A stretch of DNA of 64,000 nucleotides from Pirellulaceae bacterium. Lineage in GTDB: Bacteria; Planctomycetota; Planctomycetia; Pirellulales; Pirellulaceae. Below the pieces are notes generated by a model. That model saw only the letters and a program-made list of their open reading frames with translations, was not told the DNA's origin and searched no databases. A program made the translations under genes and the position numbers. Numbering within the stretch: the stretch's first letter is position 1; each line of letters begins with the position of its first letter. The stretch lies in the NCBI GenBank assembly GCA_020852965.1, contig JADYZV010000080.1, positions 1-64,000 of the forward strand, given 5' to 3'. Of this stretch, positions 55,519-64,000 are shown piece after piece.

Positions 55519-57762
55519 CTACGTCAAGGTGCGAAGTCGCAGAGCGTTGGCGACGATGATCATGTCGGAGAGGATCATGGCAAAGGCGGCCATGATCGGA
55601 TGCAACTCGCGCAGCATCAACGGCAGAGATGTGAAGCTGGCCAAGACACCAGCGGCAACTGGGATCAGTAGCACATTGTAAGCGAAAGCCCAAAACAGAT
55701 TTTGCTTGATGTTGCGCAGCGTGGCTTTCGATAGCCGCAGCGCTTGTGGCACACTATTCAGGTCGCCACGAAGGAGCGTTACATCGGCCGATTCGATCGC
55801 GATGTCGGTACCGGTTCCCAAGGCAATGCCGACATCGGCGCAAGCCAGCGCGGGAGCGTCGTTGATCCCGTCGCCGACCATGGCGACCACGCCCCCTTGA
55901 GACTGCAATTGCTGCACCCTGGCCGCTTTGTCCCCGGGAAGCGTTTCGGCCAAGATCTCCGTAATGCCAACTTGTTCAGCGGTCGCGCGGGCGGTATGTG
56001 TATTGTCGCCCGTGATCATGGCAACCTTCAAGCCAAGTTCTTTCAACTGCGCGATGGCGGCGGATGAGCTTGGCTTCAAGGTATCGGCCACACCGATCAA
56101 GCCGACGACAACGCCATCAGCGGCAACCCACATCACCGTCTTGGCTTGACGTTCGAGCTGGAGTGCGTGGCTGTCGGTGTCCTGGGTTGAACCCTGGTCT
56201 AAATCCAGCCAGGCTCGCTTGCCGATTTGCATTCTCTTCAAACCGACAACTCCGACCACACCTTGGCCTGCCGTGGAGAGGAATTCGTGAGGATCCGTCA
56301 GCGCAATGCCTTGCTCGACCGCTGCGGCCACAATGGCGGCGGCCAGCGGATGTTCGCTGGCACGCTCTAGCGAGGCGGCCAATTCCAGGACTCGCTCACG
56401 CGAGTAGTCAGCGGTAGGAATTACGTCGGTCACGCTCAAACTACCTTGAGTGATGGTGCCCGTCTTATCGAGCACGACTTGCGTGACATCTCCCATGCGC
56501 TGCAGGGCTTCGCTCGACTTGAACAAAATACCCTGCTCCGCTCCACGTCCCATGCCCACCATCACCGCCAACGGCGTGGCTAGTCCCATGGCGCAAGGGC
56601 AAGAAATGATCAGCACGGAGATCATTCGCAGTAGAGCTTGATTCAGGTCGCCGATGACGAAGTACCATACGCCGAACGCCAACAGGGCGACCCCGATCAC
56701 GATGGGCACAAACACATTCGTGATGCGATCGGCCAGCAATTGGATAGGGGCCTTCGAGGCTTGCGCCTGTTTGACTTGTTGCACGATGCGCGCTAAGGCT
56801 GAATCGCCAGGGAGCTTTTGAGCTTCGATGGTCAGTAAGCCTTGACGATTGACGGTCGCCCCTACGACTGACATGCCGGCCGACTTGTCCACCGGAAGAC
56901 TTTCGCCAGTCAACATGCTTTCGTCGACTGCGGATTGGCCCGACAGCACGACGCCATCGACGGGAATCTTCTCACCCGGCCGAACGATCACTATGTCCCC
57001 TACGACGACTTGGGCAAGTGGCAAGTCGATCTGCTGTCCATGGCGCTGAACACGCGCCGTTTTGGCTTGTAGCCCGAGTAGCTTCTGGATGGCCGCCCCG
57101 GTTTTGCCTTTGGCTTGGCTCTCGACGATACGTCCCAGCAGGATGAGCGTGATGATCGTAGCCGAGGTTTCAAAGTACAGGTGCTCGCCCCATAGCCTAT
57201 TTCCAAAAGTCAATGACAACAGTACAAGCACGCTAAACAAATATGCCGTGGTCGCGCCCATCGCTACCAACACATCCATGTTGGCGTTGGCGTTCTTCAG
57301 CGATTTGATTGCATTGCGATAGTACTCCCAGCCAACGTAAAACTGTACCGGTGTGGCGAGGGCGAACATCAGCCAATTGACCCAAGTGGAGTGCGCCCAA
57401 TTGCCAAGCAGCCCGAAGTCGCGCCCCATGCTCAATACGAATAGAGGCAGAGTCAACGCACCGCCAACCCACAGTCGAGTCCATTGTCGTTTGCTCTCCG
57501 CGCGGTTGGCACTATCGATGGCCTCTTCCAGCGACTCGCCTTCGTCCGCTTCGACAACCTCGAAGCCCGAGTCGCGGATGGTTTGCACGACCTCCGCCTT
57601 GTCGATTCTCGCGTCGTCGAAGGTCACACGAACTTGGCTACTCGGGAAGTCCACCAAAGATTGCAGCACGCCGGACTTGCGCCCCAGCGCCAGCTCGATC
57701 GACTTGGCGCAGCCCACGCAAGTCATTCCGGCCAGCGGCAATTCGAGCGTTCGTTCCGACAT
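55519..57762 (-). CDS. copA: Copper-translocating P1B-type ATPase
   Basis: 747 residues. N-terminal heavy-metal domain [15 protein letters not shown], eight membrane helices, the ion-path motif [15 protein letters not shown], phosphorylation motif [12 protein letters not shown] motif [13 protein letters not shown] and hinge [16 protein letters not shown] and the helix-8 pattern [18 protein letters not shown] point to copper(I) or silver. It pumps the metal out of the cytosol. The metal specificity is inferred from motifs. Confidence 0.9.
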   Translation of the reverse strand: MSERTLELPLAGMTCVGCAKSIELALGRKSGVLQSLVDFPSSQVRVTFDDARIDKAEVVQTIRDSGFEVVEADEGESLEEAIDSANRAESKRQWTRLWVGGALTLPLFVLSMGRDFGLLGNWAHSTWVNWLMFALATPVQFYVGWEYYRNAIKSLKNANANMDVLVAMGATTAYLFSVLVLLSLTFGNRLWGEHLYFETSATIITLILLGRIVESQAKGKTGAAIQKLLGLQAKTARVQRHGQQIDLPLAQVVVGDIVIVRPGEKIPVDGVVLSGQSAVDESMLTGESLPVDKSAGMSVVGATVNRQGLLTIEAQKLPGDSALARIVQQVKQAQASKAPIQLLADRITNVFVPIVIGVALLAFGVWYFVIGDLNQALLRMISVLIISCPCAMGLATPLAVMVGMGRGAEQGILFKSSEALQRMGDVTQVVLDKTGTITQGSLSVTDVIPTADYSRERVLELAASLERASEHPLAAAIVAAAVEQGIALTDPHEFLSTAGQGVVGVVGLKRMQIGKRAWLDLDQGSTQDTDSHALQLERQAKTVMWVAADGVVVGLIGVADTLKPSSSAAIAQLKELGLKVAMITGDNTHTARATAEQVGITEILAETLPGDKAARVQQLQSQGGVVAMVGDGINDAPALACADVGIALGTGTDIAIESADVTLLRGDLNSVPQALRLSKATLRNIKQNLFWAFAYNVLLIPVAAGVLASFTSLPLMLRELHPIMAAFAMILSDMIIVANALRLRTLT

Positions 57763-58031
57763 TATTGACTACCTATTCGAATCATCCATGATGAGCTTGC
57801 TGTTCTTTCGTCCCCTCGCCAGCTTGTCCGGCAGGAACGAGAGTTTTAGTTTAACATGTGGCGCCGTCGTCTATTGTAGAGCATTCTCAAGCTGGCTCCT
57901 CAGACGAACCTATGGGTATCGCGGAGGTGTGGAGTGCATAGAGTGGCGCTACTATCTGTGTTCCGGCCTTGCCATCCGTGCTAGCCAATGGCACGAGCGA
58001 TTACAAAAATCGCGATCGGCTACGACTATCC

Positions 58032-59120
58032 CTACTCCTTCAAAATCGCGGACTCGGGGAATTCGGCCAACATGATGGTGGTCCGCGCGTTGGTGGTATA
58101 CAGCACAAGAATCCTACCGTCGCTCACTTGAATCATATAGGGATAGGCAAATGTGTTGTCCCCGCCGCCTATGTTGCGTCGATGCGGAAAGGTCTTCGCC
58201 TGGTCAGTCGAGATGGCGATCGACAAAGGCGTACGTTCGTACATGTGGTCGTTATAAACCAGCACGATGTGGCCGTTTTGCAGCTTCTCGACATCGACTG
58301 CCGAGTTTGGGTTTCGGAAATCGGTATCGCTGGCATCGCTCCAGTTGAAACCGCCATCGTGCGATTCAGCGCGTTGGATATAGCCACTGCTCTCTGGGCC
58401 ATACCCTCCGCCGCGACGCATGAAGCACACCAAATGCTTGTCGGTCAACTGCACGACTTGAGCCTGCAGATTGCCAAGCGGCGAATGGATGCGATTGGTC
58501 GGTGTCCACTTTTGAGTCGCTGGGTCGAACCGCAGGAAGTAGCTGGTGGTGTCGCTTCCCATCTTTTCACGATCGTTGCCCGTTTCATGATACATGGGTA
58601 GCAAGTAGTTGCCATCGTTGAGCACGATGGGCTTGCCACGCACCATGCTACCTCGCTCGTCGCTGAGCACAAAGGAATCGGACCAAGTCGCTGCACCATC
58701 TTTTGAGATCTTGGCTTTGACGCGCGCATCGGACCAGGTGTCTCCATCGAGGTTGACGTAGAACAGCCACACCAGTCCATCGGGGGCTTGCCAGACAACC
58801 GGATTCCCATCGCTTTGAAACGGCGTGTCGGCAATGACTGCGGGTGGAGTCCAAGTGGTCTCGCCCACCGCTCGGCGCGATCCGTAGACTGCCGTATCGG
58901 TACTGTACTCGCCCGAGCCACCGTAATAAGCGATGTACCAGTCTCCATTGGCCAACTCGGTAATCGAAGCTGGATGTTTGTATAGTCCAGGATGTTCGCT
59001 TCCAAAAACGCGGTGCGTCTCGACATTGCGTTTCAGTCGCTCACGCATATCCTGACCGGCCAGTGGGTTGAGATTCGCACTCCAGCTAACGATTAACACA
59101 AAAATACAAAGTCGGTTCAT
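58032..59120 (-). CDS. Secreted BNR-repeat sialidase family protein
   Basis: 362 residues with a cleavable signal (LCIFVLIVSWSANLNPLAGQ). Asp-box type repeats are visible: SKDGAATWSDSF and SHDGGFNWSDASDT, plus GNDREKMGSDT. This is the six-bladed propeller of the exo-alpha-sialidase/BNR_2 families common in planctomycetes. The substrate may be a sialic acid or another acidic sugar of marine glycans; catalytic residues cannot be assigned by eye. Transcribed alone. Confidence 0.75.
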   Translation of the reverse strand: MNRLCIFVLIVSWSANLNPLAGQDMRERLKRNVETHRVFGSEHPGLYKHPASITELANGDWYIAYYGGSGEYSTDTAVYGSRRAVGETTWTPPAVIADTPFQSDGNPVVWQAPDGLVWLFYVNLDGDTWSDARVKAKISKDGAATWSDSFVLSDERGSMVRGKPIVLNDGNYLLPMYHETGNDREKMGSDTTSYFLRFDPATQKWTPTNRIHSPLGNLQAQVVQLTDKHLVCFMRRGGGYGPESSGYIQRAESHDGGFNWSDASDTDFRNPNSAVDVEKLQNGHIVLVYNDHMYERTPLSIAISTDQAKTFPHRRNIGGGDNTFAYPYMIQVSDGRILVLYTTNARTTIMLAEFPESAILKE

Positions 59121-59151
59121 CTTGAGTCATTCCAGTTCATAAGAGTTTGAT

Positions 59152-59212
59152 GGTGATGAATGAGGTTACGAGTCCCCGACACGCAAAAGGGCTCGTAACC
59201 CCGTCCATTACC
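59152..59212. repeat. Palindromic dispersed repeat, TAGTGGACGAGG family, copy 6
   Basis: GGTGATGAATGAGGTTACGAGTCC faces GGGCTCGTAACCCCGTCCATTACC with scattered changes; the loop is about ten bases. Lies between the DUF2617 gene end and the sialidase start. Confidence 0.7.
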
Positions 59213-59242
59213 AGTAGGCATGTTGACTAGTAGGCATTTCAT

Positions 59243-59806
59243 TTACACAGTTTTTGTCGAGGGCTGGAGCGAAAAGGTCGACTCGGTTTTGACGAGTGCC
59301 AGATCGTCGGGAAAAGTGTGGATGGCTTGGACTCGTAGGCTCTTGAGTCGACTATCGACATGAATGAAGCTCAGCCCACCAATGGCAATGCGCCCACTGG
59401 AGTCGAAGACCTGAATCAGCTCGTGATCCTGGGCGGTATCGCCGAGCTGAGTTTGGATCATCCAAAACATCTCTGACGGGACGCGCTCGAGCTGGTAGGA
59501 GTACCTGTACGTCACGCCTGGACGAACCTCGATGGTGTCACTCCCTGCATCGCGGAGTGGCACGGCCAGCAAACGCCGGCTCAGCGGCACCGGCTGATGC
59601 ATCGACGCCGCGACTTCGGTCAAGGTAGTGCCATCGGCAGTCCAACTGATGACATGTCCATCGGCCGTAATGTGTAAGCGAGCGCGATAATGCTCACGCT
59701 CGATCAAATTCGATTTGTAGATTTGAAACAGCTCGGGATGCACCGAGCGGCCCAATAACTGGAACGTCAACTGAGCCACTTTGGGCCGCACGGTTGAAAT
59801 GTCCAT
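59243..59806 (-). CDS. DUF2617 family protein
   Basis: 187 residues from MDISTVRPKVAQLTF. The family string LLGRSVHPELFQIYKSNL, then RARLHITADGHVISW is clear. DUF2617 proteins have no known function. No signal or membrane helix. Divergent from glgA; the 430-bp gap between them carries both promoters. Confidence 0.75.
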   Translation of the reverse strand: MDISTVRPKVAQLTFQLLGRSVHPELFQIYKSNLIEREHYRARLHITADGHVISWTADGTTLTEVAASMHQPVPLSRRLLAVPLRDAGSDTIEVRPGVTYRYSYQLERVPSEMFWMIQTQLGDTAQDHELIQVFDSSGRIAIGGLSFIHVDSRLKSLRVQAIHTFPDDLALVKTESTFSLQPSTKTV

Positions 59807-60139
59807 CGCCGAGTATCCTAATCTAGTTCTTCGTAAGAAATTAATTCTGGTCCATTTTGACTCGATTGCGTTGGCTCGCAATTTAAGGGCCGCAGCCAAC
59901 AAGTTTTGGCTACGGTGGAATCAATCCGCCCTTGATTATAAGCAGCGGTGGGAATCTATACCAATATCAACACCTGCAACCTTCCTAATGACTTTAGTCA
60001 TCACTCGGATCGCATGGCATTCGCTCAACAACTTTTCAAGTTTAGTCTACGCTACGCGCTGCAATTAGGTGCAAAGAGTGTTAAATTGCGCTGCAGCGTG
60101 TCCTGCGCCATGCTAGCGGGCATTGCCATATAGGAGAAC

Positions 60140-60226
60140 ATGGTGGCTCCCCACGGGCAAGGCTGCCTTGACAATACGGAGATCAAACAGTACCGCTCTC
60201 GCGCCCTTTACTCACGTCCCATTTGA
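60140..60226 (+). CDS. Possible 28-aa leader peptide ahead of glgA
   Basis: ATG at 60140 is preceded by AGGAG three bases away. The frame encodes MVAPHGQGCLDNTEIKQYRS and ends at TGA 60224-60226, overlapping a TTG that opens the glgA frame at 60223 (TTGA). Such an overlap suggests translational coupling. No homologue known; may be chance. Confidence 0.3.
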   Translation: MVAPHGQGCLDNTEIKQYRSRALYSRPI

Positions 60227-61731
60227 AGCCGACATCTGTGAACTCCTATCACGTTGCCACCATTTCAAGCGAAATGATTCCATTGGCCAAGACCGGCGGA
60301 CTGGGGGATGTCTGTGGATCGCTCCCCGTCGCGCTCGAACAATGTGGTTGCCGATGCAGCGCTTTCTTACCCGCCTATCGCAGTGTCATGCGCAGCGGGC
60401 TGCGTATTGAACCGACGCCACACACCTTCACGATTCCTATCGGTGGGCGACATGTTGCCTGTCGTATCTTGCATACGCAGTTGCCCAATAGCTCGGTCGA
60501 CGTGTACCTCATCGATCAACCGCAATACTATGATCGCGACGGATTGTACCATGATCGCCATGGTGAGTATCGCGACAACTGCGAGCGGTTCAGCTTTTTT
60601 TGCCGCGCCGTGATTCAGGCCATTGAACAGCTCAACCTAGACGTCGACATCATCCACTGCCACGATTGGCAGGCTGGCTTGGTACCCGCTTACGTAGAAA
60701 CCAAGCTTGGCGGTTTTCGTTGGATGGATCGGGTACGCTCGGTTATGACCATCCACAATTTGGCTTATCAAGGTCGCTTCTGGCATGTGGACATGCCATT
60801 GACGGGGCTCGATTGGCAGTACTTTAATTTTCACCAGATGGAGTTTCATGGCGAGCTGAATCTGATGAAGACGGGGATCGCCTTTGCCAATACGGTCACT
60901 ACGGTCAGCCCGACCTATGCAAGAGAAATCACGCTCCCCGAATTCGGCTGTGGGCTGGAAGCAAGCCTGAAAGCACGCGGCGATCAATTGGTAGGTATCG
61001 TCAATGGTGTGGACTATGCCCAGTGGAACCCTAAAACAGATCAGCACTTGCCAGCCAATTATTCAGTCGACGATTGGCAAGTGGGCAAGGCCCAATGCAA
61101 ACATGCATTGCAACAAGAGTTGGGACTTGAAGTTGATCCCGCTTTGCCGCTGATCGGTATCGTTAGTCGCTTGGCCGATCAGAAGGGCTGGGATTTGATC
61201 ATTCCCCTGCTGGAGCATTGGGTCACCAGTCGCGATGTGCAGTGGGCCATTCTGGGGACGGGAGCTCCCCATTACGAAGCTCAGCTCAGGCAGTTGGCCC
61301 AACAGGCACCGCATCGCTTGGCACTGCGGCTGGAATTCTCCGAGCAGGCTGCGCATCGAATCGAAGCGGCTTGCGACATGTTTCTGATGCCCAGCCGCTA
61401 CGAACCGTGTGGCCTGAATCAATTGTATAGTCTCAAGTATGGTTCGGTGCCGGTGGTGCATACCACCGGAGGACTCGCCGATACCGTCCGCGACGCCAGC
61501 CCAGCTAATCTGTTGAACAAGTCGGCTACCGGTTTTCGCTTCGACGACTATTCGTTAGTCGGGCTCGAACGCGCTGTCAATAAGGCGGTCGATTCCTACC
61601 TACACAACCAACCTCAGTGGGCTCAAATTGTTGAAACGGGAATGCGCGATGACTGGTCTTGGGAACAAAGTGCAAAGCGCTACATGGAAATCTTCGACCG
61701 CACTCTCCACAGAGAATATTCCTCAGGATGA
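60223..61731 (+). CDS. glgA: Glycogen synthase
   Basis: 502 residues. Opens HVATISSEMIPLAKTGGLGDVCGSLP, with the KTGGL motif that binds ADP-glucose. Further IIHCHDWQAGLVPAYV, GIAFANTVTTVSPTYAREI, VNGVDYAQWNP, and MPSRYEPCGLNQLYSLKYG, with the catalytic Glu. It transfers glucose from ADP-glucose to a growing alpha-1,4-glucan. Start is either TTG at 60223 or GTG at 60238. glgA is followed directly by galT. Confidence 0.92.
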   Translation: MKPTSVNSYHVATISSEMIPLAKTGGLGDVCGSLPVALEQCGCRCSAFLPAYRSVMRSGLRIEPTPHTFTIPIGGRHVACRILHTQLPNSSVDVYLIDQPQYYDRDGLYHDRHGEYRDNCERFSFFCRAVIQAIEQLNLDVDIIHCHDWQAGLVPAYVETKLGGFRWMDRVRSVMTIHNLAYQGRFWHVDMPLTGLDWQYFNFHQMEFHGELNLMKTGIAFANTVTTVSPTYAREITLPEFGCGLEASLKARGDQLVGIVNGVDYAQWNPKTDQHLPANYSVDDWQVGKAQCKHALQQELGLEVDPALPLIGIVSRLADQKGWDLIIPLLEHWVTSRDVQWAILGTGAPHYEAQLRQLAQQAPHRLALRLEFSEQAAHRIEAACDMFLMPSRYEPCGLNQLYSLKYGSVPVVHTTGGLADTVRDASPANLLNKSATGFRFDDYSLVGLERAVNKAVDSYLHNQPQWAQIVETGMRDDWSWEQSAKRYMEIFDRTLHREYSSG

Positions 61732-61732
61732 A

Positions 61733-62851
61733 ATGCAGAGCCCCATAATGGCCCAACAACGTGAAGACTCGACCAGCAGCGAGATGCGCCACGATTGGTT
61801 AGCCGATCGCTGGGTTATCATGGCTCCGCAACGCAGTGCTCGCCCCAACGACTACGTGATCGGACCGACGCGCGAGTTGGACAATGCGAATTGCCCGTTT
61901 TGTGTCGGACACGAAGATTGCACGCCTGCGGCCGTTGCCACCTACAAACATGCCTGCCACCACGGCTCGAGCCAAGCCAATCATCAAGCTAGTTGCCTCG
62001 ATCTCTGGAGCGTGCGCGTTGTTCCCAATAAATTTCCGGCGGTCAATTCCAATCGAAAGAGCCTCGTCGAATCAGCCAGCTTCCCTGTGCCAGTGGAAAC
62101 TGCCGAAAGCCACGCTTCAGCCATCGATTTGTTTCAACGCCGCGATTTGACCGGTGGACATGAAGTCATTATTGAAAGCCCCCAGCATTTACACAGTATC
62201 TCGCAGTTGAATCGAGAGTCGGCCAGGCTAGTCTTCACCGCCTATCGTGATCGCCTGCGACACTGGCTCGACGCTCGGGGCTTGGCTTATGGCGTCGTCT
62301 TCAAAAACGTAGGACTCGATGCGGGGGCCTCACTGGTTCACACCCATTCGCAGTTGATCGCGACCGACATTCTGCCAGCCGATATCGCCCGAGCGACGGA
62401 ACGAATGGAACTCTTCGAGAACAAAGAATCGGCTTGCCTGTTCTGTCGCATGGCCGAAGATGAGCTCGATCACATGGTGCGAATCGTCGAGCAGACGCCC
62501 AATTTTATTGCGTTTTGTCCCTTCGCTAGCCGCTTTCCGTCGATGGTAACCATTCTACCTACCAACCATCAGCCGCGATTTCAGACCTTGAGCGAGTCCG
62601 AATTGGAACAGCTCTCATGGCTTACTCACCGCATGGTTCGACGAATCGAACACTGCTACCCCGACGCGGCCTATAACTTTATCATTCACACCGCGCCCAA
62701 TCGCTTGCACCGTCCAGACAGTTTCCACTGGCGCATCGAGCTCTTCCCACGCATAACCAAAGTTGCCGGCTTCGAGTGGGGAAGTGATTGTTACATCAAC
62801 CCATTGGCCCCTGAAACAGCCGCCGCCGCCCTCCGCGCCGCCGGCGTGTAA
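61733..62851 (+). CDS. galT: Galactose-1-phosphate uridylyltransferase family
   Basis: 372 residues from the ATG one base after the glgA stop, with AGGATGAA just upstream. HIT-type nucleotidyltransferase marks: CPFCVGHEDCTP and CLFCRMAEDELDH as paired metal ligands, and GASLVHTHSQLIATDI in place of HPHxQ, with the nucleophile His. It exchanges UMP between UDP-glucose and galactose-1-phosphate. The histidine triad reads HTH instead of HPH, so another hexose-1-phosphate could be the substrate. Tight linkage with glgA suggests joint expression. Confidence 0.82.
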   Translation: MQSPIMAQQREDSTSSEMRHDWLADRWVIMAPQRSARPNDYVIGPTRELDNANCPFCVGHEDCTPAAVATYKHACHHGSSQANHQASCLDLWSVRVVPNKFPAVNSNRKSLVESASFPVPVETAESHASAIDLFQRRDLTGGHEVIIESPQHLHSISQLNRESARLVFTAYRDRLRHWLDARGLAYGVVFKNVGLDAGASLVHTHSQLIATDILPADIARATERMELFENKESACLFCRMAEDELDHMVRIVEQTPNFIAFCPFASRFPSMVTILPTNHQPRFQTLSESELEQLSWLTHRMVRRIEHCYPDAAYNFIIHTAPNRLHRPDSFHWRIELFPRITKVAGFEWGSDCYINPLAPETAAAALRAAGV

Positions 62852-63090
62852 AGGGAGTGAATGCCTGGCGAATTAGAGGGGGCCGCCTCTTTTCTGTCAA
62901 AGAGGCCTGACCTTTAATTCCGCGTTCGAGTCAGCGGCGTGTGGGCACCGTAAAGTTTGGCTCAACATCAACTCTAGCGCATTGGGACGCCGGTATTCCT
63001 TGGGATGTGGAAACGTGGCACCATGATAACTTGCTTCGGTCTGCCGTAACTCGCGGTACTCGTTACGAGCCTACTCCGGGGTAATCAGGT
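62852..63090. repeat. Intergenic gap with one arm of the dispersed GTAGGCTCGTAAC element
   Basis: GCCGTAACTCGCGGTACTCG and TTACGAGCCTACTCC (63043-63077) match the right arm of the MITE-like element at 35251-35482. Only one arm is present. No gene is seen between galT and the convergent cdsA. Confidence 0.55.
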
Positions 63091-64000
63091 TCACTGACTA
63101 AAGAAAAATCGCGTCAAGTGATAGAATACGGGGGCCGCAAAGCAGAGTGTGTCGATGCGGTCGAGCACGCCGGCGTGTCCCATCACGAGCGATCCATAGT
63201 CGTTGACACCTCGATCGCGTTTGATGGCACTCATGGTCATGCCTCCGAACATGCCCATGACGCCAATAACCATCGACATGCAGGCTGCTTCCCAAAAAGA
63301 AAAGGGAGTTACCCAGTATAGAGCCGCGCCGATCAGTCCTGTCGACAGCGTGCCGCCAGCAAAACCTTCCCAGGTGCGACTGCTACTGACTTCTGCGGCG
63401 ATGATGCGCCTGCCGACCAAATGCCCCCAGGTCCACTGCAGAATATCGGAAAGCTGCGAAATCAAGATGAAAAAGAAGAGCAAGCCGGCAGGGCTGCCGG
63501 TCCAGGGCAAGCCCGAATTGCTACATAAATGCAAGTTGACCAGCGCAGCCGCGTAGCTAAGCGAATAAACACAGATCAACAACCCAATAGTAATCTGCGC
63601 CGATCGCTCCAAAAAACGCTTGTGATCTCCCGACAACGCGATGCGGGCTGGCACCAGCAGCGATGCGTAGACCGGAATCATAATACTGTACAGTCCGTAG
63701 AAGTCGATCGATCGACCATTGGGCCAATACATCCCATGGTGCTCCAAGCCGATCAACACGTACTGCAAGGGAGTGATCACAATCAATGCCCAAAACAACG
63801 CGCGATGATCGCCACGACGCGTGGGTGCCATGGTGATAAACTCACGCAACGCCCAAAACGACACAAATGCAAAAAGTACAATGGTGCCCATCGGCTGTAG
63901 CAACAGTCCAAATACCAAAATCGCGCACATCAGCCACCACGAGTTCAAACGCTGGCGAAAACGCTGCACCAATGCAGGATTTAACGATTCGGTCGGCTGC
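63091..64000 (-). CDS. cdsA: Phosphatidate cytidylyltransferase, 5' end possibly outside window
   Basis: At least 293 residues with about eight membrane helices. The CdsA signature lies near the end: SAIKRDRGVNDYGSLVMGHAGVLDRID, with the Asp and His that bind CTP and metal. It makes CDP-diacylglycerol from phosphatidate and CTP in the inner membrane. A GTG at 63972 is the first visible start, but the frame remains open to the window end, so the true start may lie beyond it. Confidence 0.88.
   Translation of the reverse strand, partial: QPTESLNPALVQRFRQRLNSWWLMCAILVFGLLLQPMGTIVLFAFVSFWALREFITMAPTRRGDHRALFWALIVITPLQYVLIGLEHHGMYWPNGRSIDFYGLYSIMIPVYASLLVPARIALSGDHKRFLERSAQITIGLLICVYSLSYAAALVNLHLCSNSGLPWTGSPAGLLFFFILISQLSDILQWTWGHLVGRRIIAAEVSSSRTWEGFAGGTLSTGLIGAALYWVTPFSFWEAACMSMVIGVMGMFGGMTMSAIKRDRGVNDYGSLVMGHAGVLDRIDTLCFAAPVFYHLTRFFFSQ

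Overview
The window reads as chromosomal DNA of a planctomycete, most likely a member of the Pirellulales. Supporting signs are small membrane proteins that begin with the NPYEPP motif, two Gfo/Idh/MocA oxidoreductases (one with a Tat signal), a secreted BNR sialidase, a tandem-ModA binding protein, a short Lys/Ala-rich histone-H1-like protein, and many dispersed palindromic intergenic repeats. Placement to genus is not possible from sequence reading alone.

Layout. (1) 0.2-7.4 kb is an array of about ten small, mostly unrecognised genes, nearly all on the minus strand. Four junctions carry a recurrent CTCGGCGACT core. An ORF-less group II intron (1486-1921) lies antisense to the array, directly behind a cassette-like gene. 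(2) 7.4-8.1 kb holds a dead tyrosine integrase fragment and a 16-bp copy of the 3' end of the tmRNA gene. (3) 8.1-32.9 kb looks like a genomic island whose other end is the 3' end of ssrA (tmRNA, 32946-33302, minus). The island cargo is a single large system of a tubulin/FtsZ-like GTPase, a VWA-PKD membrane protein, an MCE-like membrane protein, a PLD-family nuclease, zinc-ribbon proteins, two unknown proteins, a 1.5-kDa-residue-scale methyltransferase/histidine-kinase fusion, a membrane-anchored amino-acid-type binding protein, a receiver-AAA+ regulator with a broken ATPase site, a complete LIV-type ABC importer (two permeases, two ATPases) and a receiver-like protein. (4) 33.3-64.0 kb is ordinary core planctomycete sequence: ModA-ModA protein, DEAD-box helicase, HEAT protein, anti-sigma-like protein, hemC, site-2 protease, histone-like protein, GH57 glucanotransferase, sodium:solute symporter, solute-binding lipoprotein, HD phosphohydrolase, two oxidoreductases, pabB, copper P-type ATPase, sialidase, DUF2617, glgA, galT and cdsA.

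How the genes fit together. In the island two operons diverge from a 56-bp region at 23.3 kb. Leftward run the binding protein, the kinase fusion and two unknown proteins, followed at larger spacings by the VWA, MCE and PLD genes; rightward run the regulator, the ABC importer and the receiver-like gene, which meets the tubulin-like gene tail-to-tail across a strong bidirectional terminator. The set resembles the membrane-remodelling systems built around tubulin-like proteins and VWA proteins described in the literature, but its coupling to a LIV importer and a methyltransferase-kinase is the unusual part and the main point for follow-up. In the core part, GlgA, DUF2617 and GalT cluster, and with the GH57 enzyme suggest storage-glucan and hexose-phosphate metabolism. 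Dispersed palindromes with the TAGTGGACGAGG arm occur six times in intergenic gaps on both sides of the ssrA boundary.
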